Assembly: GCA_020636845.1 (NCBI GenBank)
Contig: JACJXD010000014.1
Span: 1 to 17,080, forward strand
Direction: 5' to 3'
Length of the DNA: 17,080 bases
From: Bacteroidales bacterium
GTDB taxonomy: Bacteria > Bacteroidota > Bacteroidia > Bacteroidales > Tenuifilaceae
The notes beneath the pieces are model-generated. The model made no database searches, had not been told where the DNA came from, and was given only the letters and a program-made list of their open reading frames with translations. The translations under genes and the position numbers were made by a program. Positions 1-6,640 of this stretch are shown here, one piece after another. Numbering within the stretch: position 1 is the stretch's first letter; the number at the start of each line of letters is the position of its first letter.

Positions 1-294
1 ATCCCCAAACTTGATATTGCCATGTATAAAGCCTATAACGATACGCTTTTAACAAACGATGAAGTTGCAGGTTTTGGTAAGTACGAATTGGGTATTTTGC
101 GGAACCTGATTTTTGCTAAGCATAACTACGATTTTAGCACTGAATTTTACCAAGCATACTTTAACCTATACGCTTTTTATAATAATGAAGAAATGCGTAA
201 AACACGGACTAAAGATGTTAATGGCAAGTTAACCGAGACAGATAAAGCCAACCTAAAATTAATAAAAGAACAGGAGGCTAAGATTTCACAATAG
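1..294 (+). CDS. C-terminal part of a YARHG-domain protein (5' end outside window)
   Basis: The frame is open from the first base of the window and ends in TAG at 292-294. The ATG at 22 is probably internal, so only the last ~97 residues are visible. Counting from that ATG, residues 26-38 read LRNLIFAKHNYDF. This matches the YARHG-domain core (LRN-IYARHGY-F type), and it is followed by a YF..Y.FYNN stretch corresponding to the usual YF...WYKP. The end is charged and Lys/Glu-rich. YARHG domains usually sit at the C-terminus of secreted or membrane-attached bacterial proteins and have no known biochemical role. No catalytic domain is visible in this piece. It faces the interrupted gene to its right (convergent). 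The family call is fairly sure; the function is unknown. Confidence 0.75.
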   Translation: MPKLDIAMYKAYNDTLLTNDEVAGFGKYELGILRNLIFAKHNYDFSTEFYQAYFNLYAFYNNEEMRKTRTKDVNGKLTETDKANLKLIKEQEAKISQ

Positions 295-298
295 TTTA

Positions 299-446
299 CT
301 TCGCGTGTTGTGAAGAAAAAGAACATGCGATAAAAAGTTGTACCTTTTAGTATTCAATTATTTTAGTTGTTTTTCAATACGAATTGTAAAAGAATATTAT
401 TCCAATGTCGCCAAGTTATAAACCGCGTGTTGTGTGCTTGGTTTAT
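299..446. repeat. Two short hairpins sharing the loop motif GCGTGTTGT in the convergent gap
   Basis: CGCGTGTTGTG occurs at 302-312 and again at 424-434. The first sits between CTTC (299-302) and GAAG (312-315). The second is in the loop of ATAAACC (418-424) and GGTTTAT (440-446). The first directly follows the stop of the YARHG gene and the second directly follows the stop of the opposite, interrupted gene. No transposase or integrase is visible nearby. Confidence 0.45.
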
Positions 447-447
447 G

Positions 448-1548
448 CTAGTTCGATACTACAATAAAACATAAATCAGCGGCATCCTTGAGCGTTGCTT
501 TGGACGATTGAAATGCCACTGGCATTTGGATGACTTGATTTTCTAATAGTAAATCCATTAAGTCGAACATAACTTCATGGTAAAAAATAACTGCTGTTTC
601 GCTATTGTCATTGAATTTATATGAGGTTTTAAGTGCTTCAATATCTGCTTTTGCCATAAATGCGGGAAAAAGTTTATCTATGATGTTGTTTGAAAGTAAC
701 CATAAGGAGTTGTTTTCTTTTTCGTTGATCACGGGAATGGTCAAACGCAACTTTTTATCAAAGAAATTAAGAGACGAAAATTCGTCAACAACCTCTTTGT
801 TAGGAACAGAGTTTTCCTGTACCAAGGAAAAAAGAGCCTCAAGGTTTTTTCCCCACAATTCGTTCGTTACATTTTCCGAATACGACCAGTTCCATTTAAA
901 TGTAAATTCTCCATTGGTTACGGAATTCGTTCCACCACAGTCAACAGGTCGTTTGGGCGTTAAAAACCAATAATTTCCACTCCAAAGTTCTGTTCCATTC
1001 TGTTCTTTTACAATACCTTCTTTTTCAAATCATTCCCAAATAAGTCCATCTAATACATAGGAGAAAAGTATTGAGTAAGCATTGCGCGACCTGTTTTGCG
1101 CTGATAAGTGCGTAACCAGCTTGTGACACTCTTTTTCTATTTCAGGATAAATTTCAGTTGCCACAAATCGGGATTCTTTTCTCAAGTGAACAGTTTGTTC
1201 GCTATCCAAAATAGGAATGGCTGTTTTATAAAAGCCATCCGCTTTGTTCAGCAGCCGCTGTGTCTCTAAAAGCAAGAGTTGACTTTTTGTATAAGAAATT
1301 TTCAGGGAATCCAAATGTCCTAATGTAAGTCCATTTTTCAGGACTAGCAAAAGTTGCCAATTATTATCTGCACTTACAATGGAACCAGGATGATACGAAT
1401 TGTTCATTGAGCAATAGCAAATATCTTCCCAGTTGTTCAAGTCATTATAATCAGTTGTTTGAGCTAACAATAAGGCAGGACTTAATAAAAAGAGAAAATG
1501 AATGAAAGTTTGTTTCATTAATCTGAAAGTTATGTTGCTGTTTTTCAT
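448..1548 (-). pseudogene. Secreted protein of unknown function, interrupted by in-frame TGA
   Basis: Two half-ORFs in the same minus-strand frame are separated only by TGA at 1030-1032. The upstream half has a signal peptide starting at the ATG at 1548 or, better, 1518 (MKQTFIHFLFLLSPALLLAQ, cleavage after ALLLA), then a Cys-Tyr-Cys motif, and ends ...GLIWE. After the TGA the frame continues for 193 codons with clearly protein-like, Trp-rich sequence (for example LWSGNYWFLTPKRP and FTFKWNWSY) to TAG at 448-450. The 57 codons between the TGA and the TTG at 858 contain no ATG, so a separate downstream gene is unlikely. Read through, the product would be about 356 residues from 1518. TGG (Trp) to TGA is the simplest origin, since the context IWE-x-FEKEG fits Trp. 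I recognise no family. Alternatives are a sequencing error or genuine readthrough. There is no indel, because the frame is unchanged on both sides. Confidence 0.7.
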
Positions 1549-1624
1549 ACTATATCGAGTTTTTGTTATAACGATGATCGCCTCAGGCTTATGCACAATT
1601 AGTGAATATTATTCTTTACTTACA

Positions 1625-2200
1625 TCAATACGATTTAACCAACAGTTCCTTTAAATCGCGTTTGGGTACGTGGTGAGTTTGATTGCCATCGCGCCAGTAA
1701 TGTATGCTACCATTTTGGGGTAGCGGGTCAATTTGCACCTGTTCTTTTGGGTAACCTAAAGCAATTACCAGCGTTATTTTAAGGTTGGCAGGGAGTTGGA
1801 GCAATTCTGCCATAGGTTCTTTACGAACCGAACCAATAATGCACCCGCCAAGACCCATTTCGGTAGCAGCCAGCAGCATGGTTTGGGAAACTATTCCCTG
1901 ATCCCAAAGGCTGGACGTTGCAATGTCGGAATCTTCGAGCATAATTATGTATGCCGAGGGACGTTCTCCGGGTTCAGGTCCGTTCCAATCCTTTAAGTAT
2001 CCAGCCCATGCCAGCAGCGGAAATATTTTTGCATTTAAGTCCCCATTGCACGATGTTATGAATTTTAGCGGTTGTACGTTTCGTGCAGACGGGCAGTAAC
2101 GGGCCAACTCTACAAGTTGAGTCAGCACTTCCTTATCAACGGGTTTTTCTTCAAAAAAACGTCTGTAACTTCTGCTTTTAATGGCAAGTTCTTTTATCAT
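1625..2200 (-). CDS. Nitroreductase family protein (small FMN-dependent oxidoreductase)
   Basis: A 191-residue protein of normal length for the short nitroreductase subfamily. The N-terminal RSYRRFFEEKPVDKEVL and ELARYCPSARNVQPLKF segments (residues ~9-47) are the classic FMN-phosphate-binding Arg/Ser region. The middle part ...WDQGIVSQTMLLAATEMGLGGCIIGSV (about 99-124) is the family's second flavin-contacting segment with the conserved GLGGC/IG turn. The IALGYPKE motif lies near residue 146-153. Members are cytoplasmic homodimers that use NAD(P)H to reduce quinones, nitro compounds or other electrophiles; the physiological substrate here cannot be read from sequence. The gene starts at the ATG at 2200, 109 nt after the sodB stop. 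A palindrome and a possible -7 element lie in that gap, so it may have its own promoter. It sits last in the SOD-containing block, which suggests a redox-stress role (inference). Confidence 0.9.
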   Translation of the reverse strand: MIKELAIKSRSYRRFFEEKPVDKEVLTQLVELARYCPSARNVQPLKFITSCNGDLNAKIFPLLAWAGYLKDWNGPEPGERPSAYIIMLEDSDIATSSLWDQGIVSQTMLLAATEMGLGGCIIGSVRKEPMAELLQLPANLKITLVIALGYPKEQVQIDPLPQNGSIHYWRDGNQTHHVPKRDLKELLVKSY

Positions 2201-2226
2201 GATGTTGTACTATCGGGTTCTTTAAT

Positions 2227-2234
2227 CAAATGTA
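2227..2234 (-). promoter_or_regulatory. Possible Bacteroidota -7 element upstream of the nitroreductase gene
   Basis: The minus strand reads TACATTTG, an exact match to TAnnTTTG, 26 nt before the nitroreductase ATG. No good TTTG -33 box is found at the usual ~19-21 nt spacing, so the call is weak. Confidence 0.3.
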
Positions 2235-2252
2235 GTCAATATTATCAAAATA

Positions 2253-2287
2253 AATTAGGGATAAATAATCATTATTTACCCCTAATT
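2253..2287. promoter_or_regulatory. 35-bp near-perfect dyad between sodB and the nitroreductase gene
   Basis: The arms AATTAGGG/CCCTAATT enclose an inner palindrome TAAATAAT-C-ATTATTTA, giving 17+17 bases around one central base with a single mismatched pair. Two readings are possible. As RNA on the minus strand it forms a long hairpin followed by the T-rich TTTATTTT, so it could terminate sodB transcription. As DNA, the 7-1-7 core AAATAAT-C-ATTATTT resembles Fur/PerR-type operators (5 of 7 positions per half-site) and lies upstream of the nitroreductase start. The sequence alone does not decide between them. Confidence 0.5.
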
Positions 2288-2309
2288 CTATAATCCTTAT
2301 GGCTTCTAA

Positions 2310-2888
2310 TTACTTTAGCCTTTCCTCAATTACCTTCCAATCGATAATGTCCCAAAATCCCTTTAGGTAATCGGGACGGCGATTTTGGTAGTCGAGATAG
2401 TACGCATGTTCCCAAACATCGCAGGTTAGTAAGGGTCTTAGTCCCTTTCGAATAGGATTGCCGGCGTTGGATTCCTGGGTAATTTCCAGTTTGCCCTCTT
2501 TGTTTACAACCAGCCATGCCCAACCCGAACCGAAAAGCGAAGCAGCGGCCGATGTGAACTTTTCCTTAAACTGCTCGAACGAGCCGAATTGAGCGTTAAT
2601 TAGGTCTAAAAGCTTACCGGTTGGCGCTTTTTGCGGTTTTGGCGAAAAGGCAAAAAAGTAAAAGGTATGATTCCATACCTGAGCGCCATTATTGAATATG
2701 CCGCCATCGGCTTCCTTGATAATGGTTTCAAGGTCGGCATTTTCGAACTTAGTCCCGACTATAAGGTTGTTCAGGTTGTTTACGTATGCCTGATGGTGTT
2801 TGCCATGATGAAATTCAATAGTTTTTGCTGATATAGCAGGACTTAAATCCTCAGCAGAATACGGAAGATTTGGAAGTGTGTGTGTCAT
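2310..2888 (-). CDS. sodB: Superoxide dismutase, Fe-type
   Basis: A 192-residue protein co-linear with E. coli SodB along its whole length. It converts superoxide to oxygen and hydrogen peroxide as a cytoplasmic dimer. Metal ligands are all present: His27 (in FHHGKHH), His74 (VWNH), Asp157 and His161 (DVWEHAYY). Metal preference can be read from the outer-sphere Gln: NNGAQVWNH places Gln at residue 70, the Fe-SOD position, while the Mn-SOD Gln site is occupied by ...SNAGNP (Ala/Gly). This is the opposite of the second SOD upstream. The ATG at 2888 lies 30 nt after the phosphatase stop, so co-transcription with that gene is likely. The stop is TAA at 2310-2312, followed by the 2253-2287 dyad. 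Enzymatic assignment is very sure; Fe specificity is strongly suggested, but cambialistic activity cannot be excluded. Confidence 0.96.
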   Translation of the reverse strand: MTHTLPNLPYSAEDLSPAISAKTIEFHHGKHHQAYVNNLNNLIVGTKFENADLETIIKEADGGIFNNGAQVWNHTFYFFAFSPKPQKAPTGKLLDLINAQFGSFEQFKEKFTSAAASLFGSGWAWLVVNKEGKLEITQESNAGNPIRKGLRPLLTCDVWEHAYYLDYQNRRPDYLKGFWDIIDWKVIEERLK

Positions 2889-2918
2889 TTTTATTTGATT
2901 TAATGTTCGAACGCTAAA

Positions 2919-5360
2919 TTAGTAAATCTGTACAATAAGAACAATAATGTCGTCGGTTTGGTTTTCTCTTTCGCCCTTCCATTTTTCAAGCGTAGTCCAC
3001 AATTCCTGTCGTTGTTCGTTAAGCGGTAGGTGTTTAATGCTTTTAATCAGTGTACGGAACGCCGTGTATCCAAACTTTCTTCCCTTGTCACCGCCAAATT
3101 GGTCGAGGTAGCCGTCGGAAAACATGTAAACGAGATCGCCGGGATTAAGGGTTAGGTTTAACTCTTCGAAAGAATCCATTTTGTCGTAATAGCCAATAGG
3201 CATTCTGTCCGGACGAAGTTCAATAAGATCATCGGCATGTTTCCAAATTCGTTCCGAAGGCTCTATTGGCATTTCGGTTCTTACCATTATTGCCATATTT
3301 GCTCCGGCGTAACAAAGTTCCCTTGTTCGTGAGTCTAGTGAGCAAAATGCTATATCCATGCCGTCGTGGCTTTCGTCTTCGCTGGCGCCCTGTCGCAGGG
3401 CGGTTATTATATTTTGCCTTAACGTTGAGAGGAAAGTAGCAGGTGTAAACTTCAACTCTTTCGAAATCATATCGTTTAGCATAGATATACCTAACATGCT
3501 CATAAATCCACCGGGAACGCCGTGTCCCGTACAATCGGCAACAGCAAAGTTTACTTTGCTTTCGACCTGTCCGAGCCAGTAAAAATCGCCACCTACAGTT
3601 TCTTTCGGAAGGTATAACATGCAGTGGTTCCGAAAATATTTACCGAATTGTTCATCGTTGGGAAGCAGGGCCTGCTGTATCTTTTTGGCATAATCGATGG
3701 ATTCGCCAAGGTCGGTAAGCATGTTTATGATTTTGTCCCGTTGGTAAATAACAAGGTTTTTCTGCCGTTCGATTTCGTCGCGCTGGGTAACAAGTTCCTG
3801 TTTTTGTACATCAACTTCCATTTGCTGTTTGAGCAACATGTTATTACGCCTTTTGTTGTTTTTGTAGTTGATGTAAAGTATTAAAAATAGAATTGTTATG
3901 AAGCAAAAGGCTACGAGGAGAATAATAATTATGAAATTTCGTATTTTTTTCTGTCCCTTAAGTTTGGCAACTTCCTGATTCCGAAGTTGATTACTTTCTT
4001 TTACTATTGAGTCATATTCCGATTCGAGTTGAAGAAGAAGAACTTTTTTCACACTTTCTTCATTTTTCATACTGTCTTTTACAAGAATATAGTTTTTGAA
4101 GGATTCTAAACTATTCTGACAATCTCCGAGGATTTGATATATTTCGTATCGAGTTTTAAATAATTTTTCTTTTAAGTCAATCATATGATGTTTGGTAGAT
4201 ATTAGGTAAACATCATTTAATTCGGAAAGCGCTCGAGAGTAATTGTGTGTTTTTTCATAAGTATAAGCTATGCCTAAGCATGATTCGGCTAAACCTTTAG
4301 GTTCTTTTAAATTAGCGTAGGTTTCTTTCGAAATTCGAAAATGATTCAATGCTTGATTATACAAACCTAATTGAAGGTATGCGTCTCCTCTCAGTTTTTC
4401 GATGTAGGAAACACCACTTCTGTCTTTTGCTTGTAACTTGATATCGTACGACTGATCTAAGTAAACAAGAGCACTGTCGAGTTTGCCTTGAAGAATATAA
4501 ACCGAGGCAATGTTCATTAGCGAGTTGGATATTCCTCGTACGTCTTTTATCTGAATTTTATACTGCCACGACAATCTTAAATGTTCAAGGGCTTTGTCGA
4601 ATTCTCCCAGTTCTCTTTGAATTAGACCTATATTGTTGTGCTCAAAAGCGATTCCCTGAATATCGTCAATTTTTTCTCTATAAGTTAGGGACTTGGTAAA
4701 TAGTTCGAGCGCTTTACTATAATCTCCTTGATTCCAGAATATAACGCCCATGCTGTTTAGTACACTTGCCTTTCCTTTTTCGTTGTTAAGGTTTTCGTGG
4801 AGTTTTAGAGTTGAAAGAAACAGTTCAAGGGCTTCTTGGTATTTGCCAGATTGGTTTAGAACACTTGCAAGTCCATACTGAGAATCAGCCAATCCTGAAG
4901 TATCCTTTATACGTGTGGCTAATTCCAGCGCTTTGTTGTAATAGTTTATGGATTGTTGGTTACTGTCGGTACGCCTTAAAAAGGTACCAATTTGATTCAT
5001 TGTTTGAATAAGTGCAAGGTTATTTTGGATAAACCTGAAATCGTCCTCGGCTTTTTTTAGCCAAAATATAGCAGAATCGGACTGAGTTAGTTCAAAGTGG
5101 GTTATACCCAAGTAATATTTGCTCCAGGCTTCTCCCTCTTTATATCTTTTTCTTTTAGACTTTTCTAAGGTTTCGTGGGATAATTTGTATGCTGCAGAAA
5201 ATTCTCGGAGATTTGTTAGCGATTTAATGGTGCGGATGTTTCCGTTTATTTCGTTTGTGTCTTTTGCTTGTTGTGCTTCGGTTAGACTTGGAATTATAAC
5301 GAAGGATACAAGTATTGCACTTATGAAAACAGTCCTATTTAGCCGTATTTTTCTGAGCAT
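2919..5360 (-). CDS. TPR sensor protein with transmembrane helix and SpoIIE/PP2C-type serine phosphatase domain
   Basis: A 813-residue protein if started at the ATG at 5360. The open frame extends to 5450, but that stretch overlaps the U-tract of the sodA terminator, and starting at 5360 gives a clean signal peptide (MLRKIRLNRTVFISA...SLTEA, cleavage near residue 29). Next come about eight to ten TPR units (~residues 75-430, for example YGLASVLNQSGKYQEALELF), a single transmembrane helix (~475-497), a Gln/Arg/Glu-rich coiled coil (~500-555) and a C-terminal SpoIIE-type PPM phosphatase domain (~560-813). Metal-binding acidic residues are present in GGDFYW (D592), VADCTGHG (D609), FSDGYLDQ (D749) and QTDD (D803/D804). 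The layout implies periplasmic TPR input and cytoplasmic dephosphorylation of a Ser/Thr-phosphorylated partner, as in anti-sigma-antagonist switches. No such partner or kinase is encoded nearby. It lies between the two sod genes. Confidence 0.92.
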   Translation of the reverse strand: MLRKIRLNRTVFISAILVSFVIIPSLTEAQQAKDTNEINGNIRTIKSLTNLREFSAAYKLSHETLEKSKRKRYKEGEAWSKYYLGITHFELTQSDSAIFWLKKAEDDFRFIQNNLALIQTMNQIGTFLRRTDSNQQSINYYNKALELATRIKDTSGLADSQYGLASVLNQSGKYQEALELFLSTLKLHENLNNEKGKASVLNSMGVIFWNQGDYSKALELFTKSLTYREKIDDIQGIAFEHNNIGLIQRELGEFDKALEHLRLSWQYKIQIKDVRGISNSLMNIASVYILQGKLDSALVYLDQSYDIKLQAKDRSGVSYIEKLRGDAYLQLGLYNQALNHFRISKETYANLKEPKGLAESCLGIAYTYEKTHNYSRALSELNDVYLISTKHHMIDLKEKLFKTRYEIYQILGDCQNSLESFKNYILVKDSMKNEESVKKVLLLQLESEYDSIVKESNQLRNQEVAKLKGQKKIRNFIIIILLVAFCFITILFLILYINYKNNKRRNNMLLKQQMEVDVQKQELVTQRDEIERQKNLVIYQRDKIINMLTDLGESIDYAKKIQQALLPNDEQFGKYFRNHCMLYLPKETVGGDFYWLGQVESKVNFAVADCTGHGVPGGFMSMLGISMLNDMISKELKFTPATFLSTLRQNIITALRQGASEDESHDGMDIAFCSLDSRTRELCYAGANMAIMVRTEMPIEPSERIWKHADDLIELRPDRMPIGYYDKMDSFEELNLTLNPGDLVYMFSDGYLDQFGGDKGRKFGYTAFRTLIKSIKHLPLNEQRQELWTTLEKWKGERENQTDDIIVLIVQIY

Positions 5361-5392
5361 AAGCGGAATAATAGTTAATAAAAGATGCTTAA

Positions 5393-5441
5393 ACTCTATA
5401 AGCAGTTCAATAAATTTACAAAAAATATTATACTCTATAAG
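5393..5441. repeat. Direct repeat ACTCTATAAG x2 upstream of the phosphatase gene
   Basis: The identical 10-mer ACTCTATAAG occurs at 5393-5402 and 5432-5441, 39 bp apart start to start, in the short AT-rich interval between the sodA terminator and the phosphatase ATG (on the coding strand, CTTATAGAGT). It may be a regulator-binding pair or chance in AT-rich DNA. Confidence 0.35.
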
Positions 5442-5448
5442 AAAAACC

Positions 5449-5478
5449 AATAAAAAAGGTCGGCTTTACCCGACCTTT
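5449..5478 (-). terminator. Intrinsic terminator of sodA
   Basis: A perfect 9-bp stem, AAAGGTCGG/CCGACCTTT (5455-5463 and 5470-5478), has a 6-nt loop. On the minus strand it is followed by a T-run (5449-5457). It lies 37 nt past the sodA stop, separating sodA from the phosphatase-sodB transcription unit. Confidence 0.85.
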
Positions 5479-5514
5479 ATCAACCAAAAACAATCAAACC
5501 AAACCAAACTAAAA

Positions 5515-6123
5515 TTATTTAAGTCCAATCATGTACTTTTCTTCAACCGCTTTCCAGTTGATAACGTTCCAGAAGTTGTTAATGTACTCCGGTCTGCGGT
5601 TTTGATATTTAAGGTAATAAGCGTGCTCCCATACATCCAGACCAAGAATGGGAAATCCTTTTTGCTCGGCTACATCCATTAGCGGGTTATCCTGATTTGG
5701 AGTGGAGAATACTTTAAGGGAACCATTTTGCATTATTAGCCATGCCCACCCCGAACCAAAACGAGTTGCTGCCGCATTTGAGAACTTGTCCTTAAATTCT
5801 TGAAACGAGCCAAACGTTTTTTCGATTGCTTTTAAAAGTTCGCCGGAAGGCATTCCTCCGCCGTTTGGTCCCATTATTTCCCAAAATAGGTTGTGGTTGT
5901 AAAAACCGCCGCCATTATTTCGTACTGCGGCAGAATGCTTCGAGATGTCTTTTAAAATTTCTTCTATAGGCAACTCTGAAAGTGAAGTTCCTTCTATTGC
6001 TGCATTTAAATTGTTTGTATATCCGCCATGGTGCTTAGTATAATGTATTTCCATGGTTGTTGCATCGATGTAAGGCTCTAAAGCGTTATAATCGTAATTA
6101 AGTTTTGGTAGTTGAAATGACAT
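5515..6123 (-). CDS. sodA: Superoxide dismutase, Mn-type
   Basis: A 202-residue protein of the Fe/Mn SOD family. Ligands are His27 (IHYTKHH), His77 (FYNH), Asp163 and His167 (DVWEHAYYLKYQNRRPEY). The outer-sphere pattern is Mn-type: Gly residues at NNGGGFYNH, and Gln144 in the NQDNPLM segment, the position of Gln146 in E. coli SodA. The IMGPNGGGMPSGELL insert and the GFPILGLDVWEHAYY region also read like Mn-SODs. The protein has no signal peptide and should be cytoplasmic. It is a diverged paralog of the Fe-type SOD 2.6 kb downstream, not a recent tandem copy. It is transcribed alone: a strong terminator follows it, and a 35-bp palindrome sits 17 nt before its ATG. Regulation by metal or oxidative signals is plausible. 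Confidence 0.96.
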   Translation of the reverse strand: MSFQLPKLNYDYNALEPYIDATTMEIHYTKHHGGYTNNLNAAIEGTSLSELPIEEILKDISKHSAAVRNNGGGFYNHNLFWEIMGPNGGGMPSGELLKAIEKTFGSFQEFKDKFSNAAATRFGSGWAWLIMQNGSLKVFSTPNQDNPLMDVAEQKGFPILGLDVWEHAYYLKYQNRRPEYINNFWNVINWKAVEEKYMIGLK

Positions 6124-6140
6124 ATCTGTAAGTTTTAAAA

Positions 6141-6175
6141 GTTATGTTATTTAGATAAATTCTAAATAACATAAC
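6141..6175. promoter_or_regulatory. Perfect 15-bp inverted repeat just upstream of sodA
   Basis: The arms GTTATGTTATTTAGA (6141-6155) and its exact reverse complement (6161-6175) enclose the 5-nt spacer TAAAT. The site is 17 nt before the sodA ATG, so it lies in the promoter/5' leader. It could be a dimer-binding operator or a leader RNA hairpin. No T-run suitable for termination follows it on the coding strand. Confidence 0.6.
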
Positions 6176-6325
6176 CGGCTAGACAGCAAAATGTTCAAAA
6201 AGGATGAATTTTTTTTAGAAAAAGTGTAAGTAGTGTGGTTAATAACTTGGCGGAAAAAAGATTAAATGAAACAGAGGTTTGAATTTATGACTTAAGAATT
6301 GTGAGGTTCGTGAAAAATAAGCGAA

Positions 6326-6553
6326 TTACTCTGTGTTTTTTCCGTTGACACGTACCACTTTTTCTTTTTTGTAGCAATATGCCTCAATGCCAATAAAGTA
6401 GATTTTTATTTCCCAATATTCAACAAACCACTTTCCGTCGAGCGACTGAATTTTATCGATTAATTGACGAGTTCTTCCTATAAAGGGTTTTTTCATGGAT
6501 AAGTAAAGGCTTTTTTCCGATGTATTTGTTTGAAAAGTATTGTACTTTAACAT
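6326..6553 (-). CDS. Small hypothetical protein (75 aa)
   Basis: ATG at 6551-6553 to TAA at 6326-6328. The sequence is basic and aromatic-rich (for example SLDGKWFVEYWEIKIYF), with no signal peptide and no clear membrane helix. It has a balanced amino-acid composition rather than the low-complexity look of a chance AT-rich frame, and it fills an otherwise empty gap between mqnD and sodA on the same strand as both. No family is recognised. It could be a real small protein or a fortuitous ORF; conservation would decide. Confidence 0.45.
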   Translation of the reverse strand: MLKYNTFQTNTSEKSLYLSMKKPFIGRTRQLIDKIQSLDGKWFVEYWEIKIYFIGIEAYCYKKEKVVRVNGKNTE

Positions 6554-6640
6554 AAAAATAGTAATTACTTATTATTTACAAGCATTGTGAAATAGTTATT
6601 TTGTACATAACAAGTACATTCCTTTTTTGTTCATTGATTG

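Noticed and set aside
605..973. 122-aa plus-strand ORF opposite the interrupted gene
   Set aside because: It overlaps the antisense of a protein-like frame and has no recognisable motif; a shadow frame.
1030..1032. TGA read as tryptophan genome-wide (alternative genetic code) or as selenocysteine
   Set aside because: The nitroreductase gene ends normally in TGA, so code 4 does not fit. The context has no redox motif expected for Sec and I saw no convincing hairpin, so a nonsense change is preferred.
3558..3612. GGDFYW motif considered as a GGDEF (diguanylate cyclase) signature
   Set aside because: It is followed by ADCTGHG and SDG motifs in PPM/SpoIIE order; this is the phosphatase metal site.
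5361..5450. N-terminal extension of the phosphatase frame to 5450
   Set aside because: It would begin inside the U-tract of the sodA terminator and put extra hydrophobic sequence before a good signal peptide; the start at 5360 is better.
5119..5682. 187-aa plus-strand ORF across the phosphatase start and the end of sodA
   Set aside because: It runs antisense through two well-supported genes and a terminator, with hydrophobic low-information sequence; a shadow.
6595..6625. Short inverted repeat TGTAC/GTACA upstream of the 75-aa ORF
   Set aside because: Only 5 bp per arm in AT-rich DNA; not distinguishable from chance.
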